Counted from the stretch's first letter, positions 53,881 to 62,369 are shown. The stretch: 64,000 bases of DNA from Desulfobulbus propionicus (GCA_002748735.1 PDTC01000009.1:151738-215737); one strand, 5' to 3'. A program made the numbers and translations. The notes: generated by a model not told the origin, from the letters alone.

Positions 53881-54342
53881 TCAACGCTCTGATTCCTCAA
53901 CTTTTTTGAGGTATTTCTCAAAGCATTCGTACTTATCGCACCCCTGATCCGGACACTCGTGCCGCAGAAATTCTGTATACTTGATCATGCGTTCAATGAT
54001 ACCGCTGGAGGCGACATGCTCCATCTTGCACGCCCCCTCATCAGCAGTGTCGTGGTCGATGCCCAAAACCTCAATAAAAAAATCTCGCAACGCCACATGG
54101 CGATAAAGAACTTTTTGCGCAGCAACCTTTCCCTTCTTGGTCAGGGTAATCGCTTCATAAGGGGCATAGTTGACGAGTCCCTTCTCGCTAAGCATTCGCA
54201 GAGCCTCGGTCACCGAAGGGCCAGTGACTTTCAATCGTTCCATAATATCCTTGGATCGTGCAGCTCCCTTATCCTGACAAACAAGATAAATTGCCTCAAG
54301 ATAGTCTTCAGAGCTGGCACTCAATCCGGATTTTTTGGCCAT
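53881..54342 (-). CDS. DtxR-family metalloregulator 1
   Basis: A 153-residue regulator. The N-terminal winged helix (SSEDYLEAIYLVCQDKGAARSKDI...VTGPSVTEALRMLSEKGLV) is followed by the metal-binding dimerisation domain (RHVALRDFFIEVLGIDHDTADEGACKMEHVAS). The SH3-like third domain is missing. The C-terminus has extra cysteines (HECPDQGCDKYECFEKY). It leads directly into the hydrophobic protein and the FezB-like ATPase, so it likely represses them when Fe(II) or Mn(II) is ample. It is a paralogue of 58392-58889. Confidence 0.9.
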   Translation of the reverse strand: MAKKSGLSASSEDYLEAIYLVCQDKGAARSKDIMERLKVTGPSVTEALRMLSEKGLVNYAPYEAITLTKKGKVAAQKVLYRHVALRDFFIEVLGIDHDTADEGACKMEHVASSGIIERMIKYTEFLRHECPDQGCDKYECFEKYLKKVEESER

Positions 54343-54504
54343 GGTGACCTCGACAAAAAATGTTAACGTTTAGTCCGGCTGGACTGTTATACCACCGATT
54401 CTCTTCAACAGTTCAGAAAAACCTGAGTTATTCGGTTTTTCAAGTAAAATCAAGACATACAATTTTTTTCCCAGCGTCATTTCACGCTTTTTCTGAAATT
54501 CATG

Positions 54505-54660
54505 CTACTCTTCCTTGGTCGCTCCTTTCGAACTCTCGGTCTGGGAAGAGCGTGAACACGAACCACAGGAGCACCCCCTGTTCACCACAAAGACGCGGTA
54601 CAGGTACCAGATTGCCCCAACCACCACCGCACCCGTAAGTAAATAATCCCACCATTGCAT
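54505..54660 (-). CDS. FeoB-associated Cys-rich membrane protein
   Basis: A 51-residue protein: MQWWDYLLTGAVVVGAIWYLYRV forms one membrane helix, followed by the cysteine motif GCSCGSCS and a polar tail. GGAGGT lies five bases before the ATG. This matches the small FeoB-associated Cys-rich proteins that accompany ferrous iron transporters, perhaps as a pore-side iron ligand or redox element. It lies between the regulator and the periplasmic protein gene, on the strand opposite to feoAB. Confidence 0.85.
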   Translation of the reverse strand: MQWWDYLLTGAVVVGAIWYLYRVFVVNRGCSCGSCSRSSQTESSKGATKEE

Positions 54661-54827
54661 TGCTCACCTCCGCAAGAGACCCAGACGAAAAATCGCGGAG
54701 CGGCACCAGGAAAACGGCCGTGCCCTTGACACTGCCATGTCCATCAGGCCACGAGACAGCAGTAGGTACGAGCAGACAAGGTAACGTCTGTTGCTCGCCG
54801 CCCACACCACACAAAAGTGGAAGAAAG

Positions 54828-55145
54828 CTACTCGACTATTTCCTTGCCTGGTACCTGAATCTGGTGGCCTTCGCCAGCATCAAACATGACGACATAGTCT
54901 TCTTTGGGTTTATCAAAGGAAAAATCTGAGTCTTCGCCCATCTTCCCTTCGAACAGAACCTTGCCATCAGGTGTTTCAACGCGCATGGTAACCCCGCTGG
55001 CAGAAGAGCCATCAGAAAAACCACCCTCGCAGGTAATGGTTCCATCACCGTTATCAAAGCAGGAACACAGCGGCGTATGCGCCTGTGCAATAACAGCGGT
55101 GAAAAGAAGTATTGACATCGTCAAAAAACAACTTGTTACACGCAT
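54828..55145 (-). CDS. small periplasmic protein divergent from feoA
   Basis: A 105-residue protein with a signal peptide ending near AQA. The mature part starts HTPLCSCFDNGDGTITCEGGF and continues as a small beta domain (VTMRVETPDGKVLFEGKMGEDSDFSF). Three Cys and a His near the N-terminus could bind metal. The beta part recalls NikL/DUF4198-type periplasmic metal proteins, without certainty. Two exact iron boxes lie 10-40 bases upstream, so it belongs to the same regulon as feoAB. Confidence 0.65.
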   Translation of the reverse strand: MRVTSCFLTMSILLFTAVIAQAHTPLCSCFDNGDGTITCEGGFSDGSSASGVTMRVETPDGKVLFEGKMGEDSDFSFDKPKEDYVVMFDAGEGHQIQVPGKEIVE

Positions 55146-55154
55146 GGGAACCCC

Positions 55155-55185
55155 TTAGAACTCGCTAATATTTAGGGAAAACTAA
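55155..55185. promoter_or_regulatory. two tandem iron boxes in the feoAB divergent promoter
   Basis: TTAGAACTCGCTAA (55155-55168) and TTAGGGAAAACTAA (55172-55185) both fit TTAG-N6-CTAA exactly, 17 bases apart start to start. They lie between the periplasmic-protein gene and feoA. Spacing and symmetry suggest cooperative binding of a DtxR-type repressor. Confidence 0.7.
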
Positions 55186-55340
55186 CAAATACGATGTTAC
55201 AGCACTGGTCCCGTTTGTCAATACTTTTTTCACCTGCAAAAAAGAAACAAAGCTCGATCTCCAGCCTTCAGCAGCCCCAGACGCTGTCGATCAACAGGAC
55301 AAACCATTGACAGGGAAAGAGTATTTCTTTACAGTCACAA

Positions 55341-55370
55341 TGTACATCCTTGTACCTTCCTGTACCGTAC
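55341..55370. repeat. three 10-bp TGTAC repeats upstream of feoA
   Basis: TGTACATCCT, TGTACCTTCC and TGTACCGTAC follow each other exactly every 10 bases, 22 bases before the feoA start. The helical phasing could serve a DNA-binding protein, or the repeat may be chance. Confidence 0.4.
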
Positions 55371-55391
55371 ATTCGCCTGTTCTTAGAGAGT

Positions 55392-55673
55392 ATGAACAAT
55401 GTACTTTTCCATGAGGAGGCCCACATCCACCAGGAACTCATATGCCGCTGTATGCTCGACAGTGTGCCGCCGGGCAAACAGGCCACAATAAAACGCCACC
55501 ACGCTAAGGGTGCTGTACGACAACGCCTCCTTGATCTGGGGTTTATTCCGGGAAAACTGGTAACTGTTGTCCGCCGAGCACCCCTGGGCGACCCCGTTCA
55601 ATGCAGGGTGGCAGGCTATAACGTTACCCTGCGAAAAACAGAAGCAGCGCTCATCGAGATAGAAGAAGACTGA
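55392..55673 (+). CDS. feoA: ferrous iron transport protein A
   Basis: Small SH3-like cytosolic partner of FeoB. ATG 55392 gives 93 residues; ATG 55452 would give 73, closer to the usual length, since the first 20 residues are not typical. The core reads AVRQRLLDLGFIPGKLVTVVRRAPLGDPVQCRVAGYNVTLRKTEA, which is diagnostic. It precedes feoB by 52 bases and lies downstream of the iron boxes. Confidence 0.92.
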   Translation: MNNVLFHEEAHIHQELICRCMLDSVPPGKQATIKRHHAKGAVRQRLLDLGFIPGKLVTVVRRAPLGDPVQCRVAGYNVTLRKTEAALIEIEED

Positions 55674-55725
55674 CTGTAACGTGCCAGCATTACGGGAAAG
55701 ACTGCTATCTGTACGTGATTTTCCC

Positions 55726-58272
55726 ATGACAGAATCCTTCACGCAAAAAACGTTGCTGGTCGGCCTTGCCGGTCAACAGAATACCGGCAAGTCGACCGTC
55801 TTCAACATGCTGACCGGCGCGAATCAGCATGTCGCCAATTATCCGGGTGTAACGGTTGACAAAAAATCGGGCACCTACACCTCCAAGGGGGTCAAGGTGG
55901 AAACCGTTGACCTGCCCGGTACCTACAGCCTCTCCTCCTTTTCCCTTGAAGAAAGGGTCACCCGCGATTTTCTTATCCGAGAACAGCCCGATGTGCTGGT
56001 CAACGTCGTCGACGCCTCCTCGCTTAAACGCAGTCTGTATTTCACCTTCCAGCTTCTGGAGATGGGATATCCTCTGGTGGTCGCCCTCAACATGATGGAT
56101 GTGGCCAGACGTAATGGTGTGCAAATCGACACTGAGCGCCTGCAACAACACCTTGGTGTTCAGGTCATCCCCACAGTGGGCCGTCGCCGCAAAGGTAAAA
56201 AGGAACTGCGCGACGCTATTCTTGCTGCCGCGACCCAAAAAGAAGCGCAGCCTCTGGAGATCTCGTATGGCCAACTGGAGCCCCAGCTGACAGCTCTCAC
56301 TGCAGAAATTGGCCGGAGCGAGTGGGCAAAGACGCATCCTGCCCGCTGGCTGGCGGTAAAACTTGCCGAGGGTGACAGCGAAGCAGAACGCATCGTCACC
56401 GAAGAAATGGGGCCATCAAGCCCTGCCCTGACAATAGCGGCAGAACTCAGGCAAAGGTTTGAGGAAGGGCATCACCTCTCTGTCGCCGACTTCATGGTCA
56501 GCTGCCGCGACACACTTGCCGCCTCCGTTATCGAGACCTGCGTCAGCAAGACAAAAAACAACAGAAAGAACATCTCCGAGCACATAGACTCCCTGGTGCT
56601 CAATCGCCTTGCAGCCCCCTTCTTTCTGGTGGGCACCGTCTTTGTTATCTACCAGCTGTCAATCGTCAAGGGATACGAGCTCACCCAGTACTGGTGGCCA
56701 GTACTGGCCAACGTCCGTGCCATTGTCGCCTCGATTCTTCCGGATGCGGGCCTGGTGGAAGACCCCTACATTCGCTCCATGGGACTCTGGATGGTCGATT
56801 CCGCCAATGCCCTGCTGAACTATATTCCCATCTTTCTCATTCTGTTCAGCCTCATCGCCATCCTTGAAGACTCGGGATATATGGCGAGAATTGCCTTTAT
56901 TCTCGATAAACTTTTCCATGCCTTTGGCCTACATGGACAATCGACCCTGCCCTACATTCTCGGAGGAGTCTTTGCGGGTGGCTGCGCTGTTCCCGGGGTC
57001 ATGGCAACCAAGGGAATCCCTGACGAACGTTCACGCATGGCCACCATCCTCACCGTACCGTACATGAACTGTCTGGCCAAAATCCCCTTTTACACACTGC
57101 TGGTCAACGTTTTCTTTGCGCAGCACAAATCCTGGGTCATGCTGTTTCTCTCCACCATCACCATCTTTGTGGCACTGCTAGTGGCAAGGTTGCTGACAGC
57201 CACCCTGCTTAAGCCCATGGAAACCGCCCCCTTTGTTATGGAGCTGCCCAATTACCACCCACCAACCCTGTTCGGTGTCGGCCAACGGGCCATTGAGCGG
57301 ACATGGCAGTACATCAAAAAAGTTGGCTCTATTGTGGTTGCGGTTTCCGTCTGCGTCTTCACTCTCCTGCAGTTTCCTGGGCTCAGTGATGAACGCATGG
57401 CGTACTACAACACCCAGATGAATCAGGCGGTAGAGAAATTTTTCAAAAAAACCGAGAAGAGTACCTATGCCTCGCAGTTCCAGGATGAGGCCTCACTGAT
57501 CAGGCTCATCAATATTTACACCGCCTACAAGGCTGCCAAGCTCAACATCAGTAATGCCGAGGCCAGCAAAGCACTTGACGCCAATTATCAGAAAAACTAT
57601 CCGGAACTCTTCGTCTTTCTTAAACCCAAAAAAGACAACGAGGCCAAAATAGTCAACAAGGCGCTGCGAAGGCTGACCAAAACGCGTAAATCCCTGCGCC
57701 GCACCATCAAGGAAGAACACATCGAGGCCAGTTTTCTTGGCCATGTGGGGCGCAGCCTCGAACCGATAACCCAATGGGCTGGTTTCAACTGGAAAATCAA
57801 TATCGCTATTCTCTCAAGCTTTGCTGCCCGTGAATCAAGCGTCGCCACCATCGGTGTACTCTACCAGCAGGGTGCCGAGGAGAACAAAGAACTCGAAGAG
57901 CGCGTGAAAAGAGAAAGTGACGAGAGCGGCGGCAACATTACCCCCCTGCACGCCCTGGCGATCATGGTCTTCTTTGCCCTATACCCGCCCTGCCTTGCCA
58001 CCACCATTATGATCAAAGTCCAGACAGGCTCGTATAAGTGGATGATATTTTCCATGCTCTTTCCCACCACCTTGGGTTTTCTGGTGGCCACCGGTATCTA
58101 CACCGGCGGTAACCTTCTGGGATTGAGTGGGCTCGAGATGATGGCTGCTTTCTCTGTACTTGTCGTGACACTGGCAATCGTCACCGGCCTGCACAAGACC
58201 TGGCGGGACACCCATCGGGGTATCAGAGGATTGCCGGTTTTCAGCAGCAAAAAACCACCATTCTCTTCCTGA
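55726..58272 (+). CDS. feoB: ferrous iron transporter FeoB
   Basis: Fe(II) importer with an N-terminal GTPase domain and a polytopic membrane domain. Start at ATG 55726; GTG 55681 would add 15 residues. The product is 848 residues. G1 is GQQNTGKS (residues 16-23), a variant of GNPNxGKT. G2 VTVDKKSG, G3 DLPGTYSL and G4 NMMD follow. Gate motifs FLGGxFAGGCAVPGVMATKGIPDERSRM and YMNCLAKIPFYT are present. About 110 residues of Lys-rich insertion (57400-57730) sit between late membrane segments, longer than usual. It ends before a bidirectional terminator. Confidence 0.95.
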   Translation: MTESFTQKTLLVGLAGQQNTGKSTVFNMLTGANQHVANYPGVTVDKKSGTYTSKGVKVETVDLPGTYSLSSFSLEERVTRDFLIREQPDVLVNVVDASSLKRSLYFTFQLLEMGYPLVVALNMMDVARRNGVQIDTERLQQHLGVQVIPTVGRRRKGKKELRDAILAAATQKEAQPLEISYGQLEPQLTALTAEIGRSEWAKTHPARWLAVKLAEGDSEAERIVTEEMGPSSPALTIAAELRQRFEEGHHLSVADFMVSCRDTLAASVIETCVSKTKNNRKNISEHIDSLVLNRLAAPFFLVGTVFVIYQLSIVKGYELTQYWWPVLANVRAIVASILPDAGLVEDPYIRSMGLWMVDSANALLNYIPIFLILFSLIAILEDSGYMARIAFILDKLFHAFGLHGQSTLPYILGGVFAGGCAVPGVMATKGIPDERSRMATILTVPYMNCLAKIPFYTLLVNVFFAQHKSWVMLFLSTITIFVALLVARLLTATLLKPMETAPFVMELPNYHPPTLFGVGQRAIERTWQYIKKVGSIVVAVSVCVFTLLQFPGLSDERMAYYNTQMNQAVEKFFKKTEKSTYASQFQDEASLIRLINIYTAYKAAKLNISNAEASKALDANYQKNYPELFVFLKPKKDNEAKIVNKALRRLTKTRKSLRRTIKEEHIEASFLGHVGRSLEPITQWAGFNWKINIAILSSFAARESSVATIGVLYQQGAEENKELEERVKRESDESGGNITPLHALAIMVFFALYPPCLATTIMIKVQTGSYKWMIFSMLFPTTLGFLVATGIYTGGNLLGLSGLEMMAAFSVLVVTLAIVTGLHKTWRDTHRGIRGLPVFSSKKPPFSS

Positions 58273-58288
58273 GCAGAAGCCAGCAGAC

Positions 58289-58325
58289 AAAAAGGCCGCT
58301 CCCTTGAAAAAGGGGCGGCCTTTTT
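58289..58325. terminator. bidirectional terminator between feoB and regulator 2
   Basis: Stem AAAAAGGCCGC with its complement (58289-58299 and 58315-58325), extended inward by CCC/GGG, small loop. T5 on the plus side and A5 on the other let it serve both convergent genes. Confidence 0.85.
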
Positions 58326-58391
58326 GTCGCTGACATCACCTCTGTTTTCTTTGCAACATCCTGCCGGGTTGTCAGCTCACGGCAAGCGCCG

Positions 58392-58889
58392 TCACTCCTC
58401 TGTCTCTGTCGCACAGTACTTACAGGAAACATTGGCGCAGCCATGTTTGCAGTAATACCCAAAACCTGAATCCCAGTTAATCCCACTCTTGGGACACTTC
58501 TCCACATATTCAGCATACTGAACCAGTCGATCAACAATGGCCTTGGGCACGGAATGCTCCATCTTACAGGCGGCCTCATCCGCCTCCTGACCGTCAATGC
58601 CGAGGACGTTCACAAGAAAACGTTCCAACGCCTTGTGGCGGCGGACAATCTCCTTGGCCACGACCCTGCCTTTATCCGTCAAGGTGACGAGGTCGTATGG
58701 GGCATAGTTAATCAAGCCGAGCGACCCTAAGGTACGCAAGGCGACAGTTACCGAAGAAGCCCTGACATTCAAGTAGTTAGATATATCTTTGGCTTTGGCA
58801 GCCATCTTTTGTTCAGAAATCTGATAAATGGCTTCCAGGTAATCTTCCTGGCTGGCGGTGAGTTTAACATCTACAGCGTCTGTACCCAT
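58392..58889 (-). CDS. DtxR-family metalloregulator 2 with Cys-rich tail
   Basis: A 165-residue regulator: winged helix (TASQEDYLEAIYQISEQKMAAKAKDI) and metal-binding domain (RHKALERFLVNVLGIDGQEADEAACKMEHSVP). Like regulator 1 it lacks the SH3 domain, but its last 45 residues carry six cysteines (KCPKSG, YYCKHGCANVSCKYC). The tail could bind a metal or Fe-S cluster and add a second input. It is divergent from the ABC transporter genes, whose promoter has a near-perfect iron box. Confidence 0.9.
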   Translation of the reverse strand: MGTDAVDVKLTASQEDYLEAIYQISEQKMAAKAKDISNYLNVRASSVTVALRTLGSLGLINYAPYDLVTLTDKGRVVAKEIVRRHKALERFLVNVLGIDGQEADEAACKMEHSVPKAIVDRLVQYAEYVEKCPKSGINWDSGFGYYCKHGCANVSCKYCATETEE

Positions 58890-59207
58890 GACTTTCCTCG
58901 AAGGTTAAGGTGAGGATGCTAGCTGGAAGAGAAGAGTCACGGTAAAGGCCTGTAAGGCGCTTCCACCTGACCTGGACAAAAATTCTCCCCCCTGCAACAA
59001 TTTTACAATAGCAATGCTGTCCTGTAATTGCAAGCATTTCCAGTGCTCATCAATAGCTATTATGATAGGTCTTCAAATAAAAATTTAAAATTGACAATTT
59101 TTTTAGAGTACGCTAGAGACGTGATGTATCTTTTTGCCGTGGTCGTTGTATCGCCTGTATGAGACTGCGGTACTTTTCCATCCTGATAGAGGGTTTTTCA
59201 AGCACAC
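58890..59207. other. divergent intergenic region, regulator 2 / ABC transporter
   Basis: About 320 bases, AT-rich in the second half. It contains the promoter at 59091-59119 and no supported small gene. A frame beginning 59159 overlaps the permease gene and is a shadow. Confidence 0.5.
59091..59119 (+). promoter_or_regulatory. promoter of the ABC transporter operon with near iron box
   Basis: TTGACA (59091-59096), 17-base spacer, TAGAGA (59114-59119). The sequence TTAG-AGTACG-CTAG (59103-59116) differs from the iron box by one base and lies between the promoter elements. Confidence 0.45.
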
Positions 59208-60011
59208 ATGTCCGGTTTACCCAACAGGTTTCCTGTTTCATGGCTTCGCCAGCCAACCCTGCAGCGGTTCCTGTTACCGTTGTTTCTGCTTTTCACCTGG
59301 TGGCTGTTTGGCCGTGTCGATGCCCTCAATACCTACCTTTTTCCCGCTCCTGAAATGGTCTTTGCCGCTGGCCTCGAAGGCCTTGTCAGCGGTGAACTGT
59401 TCAAACACGCCAGTGTCAGCCTCGGCAGGGTTTTCTGCGGCTTCAGTCTGACCTGCCTCTTCGCCCTACCTCTGGCATGCAGTATCGCAGCCTGGCCTCT
59501 TCTCGAACGCATTGTCAGTGTTCCGCTGGAGTTTATCCGCATCACTCCACCCCTGGCTGCCATCCCCCTGCTGATCCTCTGGTTTGGTATCGGGGAAGGC
59601 TCCAAGCTGGCCCTGATTATTCTTGCCAGCTTTTTTCCGGTCTTTCTCAGCGCTCTTAACGGACTGCGAAATGTCGATGACAATCTACTGGAAATGGGCG
59701 CCACCATTGAGCTCTCTCCATGGAAACAGTTCCGCTTCATCAAGCTCCCAGCAGCCCTGCCAATGATCATCACCGGTCTTCGCCTGGGCTTTGGCTATTC
59801 CTGGCGCGCCCTGATCGGCGCAGAGCTGATCGCCGCTGCCAGCGGTCTTGGGTATATGATTCTTGATGCTGAAGAACTGGCCCGGACAGACCGTGTCTTT
59901 GTGGGCATCCTCCTCATTGGTTTGCTTGGTTATCTCTTTGATACGCTTTTTTTAAAAGCTGCAACCAGCATCAGCAGACGCCTGGAACTTTCAACAGGAC
60001 AATTAAGGTGA
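59208..60011 (+). CDS. ABC transporter permease, SsuC/TauC type
   Basis: A 267-residue inner-membrane permease with about six helices. The conserved EAA-like loop appears as GATIELSPWKQFRFIKLPAALPMIITGLRLGFGYSWRAL. The ITPPLAAIPLLILWFGIGEGSK stretch is typical of the nitrate/sulfonate/taurine branch. Its stop overlaps the ATPase start (GTGA). The Shine-Dalgarno is weak, so the exact start is moderately sure. Confidence 0.88.
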   Translation: MSGLPNRFPVSWLRQPTLQRFLLPLFLLFTWWLFGRVDALNTYLFPAPEMVFAAGLEGLVSGELFKHASVSLGRVFCGFSLTCLFALPLACSIAAWPLLERIVSVPLEFIRITPPLAAIPLLILWFGIGEGSKLALIILASFFPVFLSALNGLRNVDDNLLEMGATIELSPWKQFRFIKLPAALPMIITGLRLGFGYSWRALIGAELIAAASGLGYMILDAEELARTDRVFVGILLIGLLGYLFDTLFLKAATSISRRLELSTGQLR

Positions 60012-60769
60012 TACGCGTCATCCTTACAGCACTCAGCAAAAACTATTGTACTGGCGGTACCAACGTACAGGCACTCAACGCCATTGATCTCGTCATTGAG
60101 GCAGGAACCTTTGTCGCCATCATTGGCTACAGTGGTTGCGGCAAAACCACCCTGCTCCGCCATATTGCCGGTCTTGAACAGCCAGACAGCGGTACCATCA
60201 ATTTCCAGCGGCCGGCTGAGAGCCAGCAACAAGACCGTGTCCGGCTCGGTGTCGTCTTTCAGGAGCCACGGCTGCTTCCCTGGCTTACGGTTGCGGCAAA
60301 CGTCGAACTTGCCCTCCATGGTTTCCCCCCTGCCGTACAGCAGCGAAAAAGAGCCGAAGCCCTGGCCCTTGTCGGGCTCGACGACTTTGCCGAGGCCTAC
60401 CCCCGTGAACTCTCCGGTGGAATGGCGCAACGGGTCGCCCTGGCCCGAGCCCTCTGCAGGGATCCGCATCTCCTCTTGCTGGACGAGCCTTTCGGTGCCC
60501 TTGACGCCCTGACCCGCATGCTGCTCCAGCGTGAACTGGCGATGATCTGCTCCCGGCAATCCATGACCGTGCTGTTTATCACCCATGACATCGGCGAGGC
60601 AGTGCAGCTCGCCGACAGGGTCATGATCATGCGATCAGGCCGGATCACCGATCAGATTGACATTCACCTCCGGCGCCCCCGGGCGGAAGATGATCCGCAG
60701 CTGGTCCCCCTGCGCCGGGACATTTTCAACCTTATCCTATCCCCTAGGGGGGTAAAGGAGAACCAATGA
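60008..60769 (+). CDS. ABC transporter ATP-binding protein, SsuB/TauB type
   Basis: A 253-residue ATPase starting with GTG inside the end of the permease gene. Walker A GYSGCGKTT near residue 40, Q-loop VVFQEPRLLPW, signature LSGGMAQRVALARAL, Walker B LLLLDEPFGALDAL and the H-loop FITHDIGEAV are all intact. It energises uptake with the neighbouring permease and binding protein. Confidence 0.92.
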   Translation: MIRVILTALSKNYCTGGTNVQALNAIDLVIEAGTFVAIIGYSGCGKTTLLRHIAGLEQPDSGTINFQRPAESQQQDRVRLGVVFQEPRLLPWLTVAANVELALHGFPPAVQQRKRAEALALVGLDDFAEAYPRELSGGMAQRVALARALCRDPHLLLLDEPFGALDALTRMLLQRELAMICSRQSMTVLFITHDIGEAVQLADRVMIMRSGRITDQIDIHLRRPRAEDDPQLVPLRRDIFNLILSPRGVKENQ

Positions 60770-61719
60770 TGCACTACATCAAACGACTTCTTGTCATCGG
60801 CACCACCCTCATCCTGTATGCAGCCACCGCCGCCCAGGGCACGCCACTGAAGGAAATCAACATCTCCTACGTTAAATCTCCTTTTAACCTGCAGGTCATG
60901 GTCATGAAAAACCAGCGGCTGCTGGAAAAGGAATTTGCGGGGGACGGTATTACCATTAACTGGCACGAGATCACCTCGGGGGCCAAACAGGCCCAGGCAA
61001 TGGCTGCCGGCTCCCTTGACATTGGCTCGGTGATGAACACCACCTCGGTCCTGCTTGCCAACGCGGCAGGCAATCCGATACGGATCATCAATGGCGTCAG
61101 CAGACCCTCCAAGACCTTTGCCATCGTCGCCCGCAAAAACGGCCCCACCACCGTTGAAGAGCTCAAGGGTGCCTCCATTGCCGGGCCCAAGGGCACCGTG
61201 CTGCACCAGCTGCTTGTTGCCGCCCTGGACAGCAAGGGCATGACCATTGACGACGTCAACTTCATCTCCATGAAACTCCCGCAGGCGAGAACAGCGATGC
61301 TGGCCGGCAAAATCGACGCAGCCCTGCTTGCCGCCAGCCTGGTGATTAAATCTGTGGATGCCGGCGCCCATGTGATTACCACTGCCGACGGTCTGGTCAC
61401 CCCAAAACTGGTGTCGGCAGCCAGTGGTGCCTTTGCCGCCGAGCACCCGGACGTAATCAAGCGCTACCGCAAGGTTTTTATGGCAACGATGCAGTTCATC
61501 GATACCCATTGGGATGAAGCGCTCGCCATCGGCATCAATGAACATGGGATCTCGAAAAAAGACGGGCAGACCCTTGCCGACTGGGCCGGTTTCACCGATC
61601 ATCTCTTGCCTGCTGACCTGGACTCCATGCGTGAAGATGTCAAGTTCCTCAAGGCCAATAACATGCTGAAAAACGATGTCAACCCGGAGGAAATCTGTCT
61701 CCCTGGCGCTGTCAAGTGA
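60766..61719 (+). CDS. ABC transporter substrate-binding protein, SsuA/NMT1 type
   Basis: A 317-residue periplasmic binding protein with a signal peptide (to about residue 24) and GGTAAAGGAG before the ATG. The fold marks are KEINISYVKSPFNLQVM, AQAMAAGSLDIGSVMNTTSVL, AIVARKNGPTTVEELKGASIAGPKGT and LAGKIDAALLAASL. The family covers sulfonates, taurine, nitrate and thiamine precursors, and the ligand is not deducible. The start overlaps the ATPase stop (ATGA). Confidence 0.88.
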   Translation: MMHYIKRLLVIGTTLILYAATAAQGTPLKEINISYVKSPFNLQVMVMKNQRLLEKEFAGDGITINWHEITSGAKQAQAMAAGSLDIGSVMNTTSVLLANAAGNPIRIINGVSRPSKTFAIVARKNGPTTVEELKGASIAGPKGTVLHQLLVAALDSKGMTIDDVNFISMKLPQARTAMLAGKIDAALLAASLVIKSVDAGAHVITTADGLVTPKLVSAASGAFAAEHPDVIKRYRKVFMATMQFIDTHWDEALAIGINEHGISKKDGQTLADWAGFTDHLLPADLDSMREDVKFLKANNMLKNDVNPEEICLPGAVK

Positions 61720-61732
61720 GAAGAGGCCTGAT

Positions 61733-62254
61733 ATGTCACTCTCTTTCACCGTCGCCGAACGGGGCCGCCACATCCCGGTCACCCGAGAACAGCTGACCCT
61801 GTACAGTGGTCCATCACAGATCATTGCCACCGCCCTGATGTTCCGGTTGTTCAGGCGGGCGATCACTGATCTTTCTCCTGAAACGCCCCCGGAAAGGACA
61901 GCCTTTTCGACGCTTGTCGCCTTTCCCGGCCCTGGAATCCTCGATTGCATCGAATACGTGACCCGGGCACGCACCCACGGACCCGATCGCCTGATTATCG
62001 ATACCGAGGCAGGTCCGGAGGATGCCCCGAGAGCACCGAAAGGCAGATTTTACTTTGAACTGGAGATCAACGGGCGGCGTCGCGCCTACTGGCCTGCCCC
62101 GGGGCTCTTTGACGAGACCTTCCTGGAGATGGTCCGCAGGTATCAACCCGGCGAGAATACCCCGGCAGAGGAGGCGGCCTACCAGCAGTTCAAGCAGCAG
62201 ATGGTCGGCAAACTGCTGGGGGCTCCAGGGCCTGAGCTCTTCCGGAGTGCATGA
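61733..62254 (+). CDS. unknown protein linked to the ABC transporter
   Basis: From ATG 61733 (AGAGG upstream, 13 bases after the binding-protein stop) it encodes 173 residues. It is soluble with mixed structure: LTLYSGPSQIIATALMFRLFRRA, FPGPGILDCIEYVTRARTHG, DRLIIDTEAGPEDAP, FYFELEINGRRRAYWPAPGLF. The arrangement faintly recalls FmdE-like metal-binding domains, but the conserved His/Cys are not obvious, so I leave it unassigned. Cotranscription suggests a role in using the imported substrate. Confidence 0.6.
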   Translation: MSLSFTVAERGRHIPVTREQLTLYSGPSQIIATALMFRLFRRAITDLSPETPPERTAFSTLVAFPGPGILDCIEYVTRARTHGPDRLIIDTEAGPEDAPRAPKGRFYFELEINGRRRAYWPAPGLFDETFLEMVRRYQPGENTPAEEAAYQQFKQQMVGKLLGAPGPELFRSA

Positions 62255-62369
62255 TCACAAAGAGGATGGTACGTTTCGTCTGCATGTTCCAGACGCCTGT
62301 TTGCTGCGAGTCAGTGCAGTTTTTCTGGCTGGCAGCGACAGGGGCGCTACCAGGTGAGTTGACCAAGCA

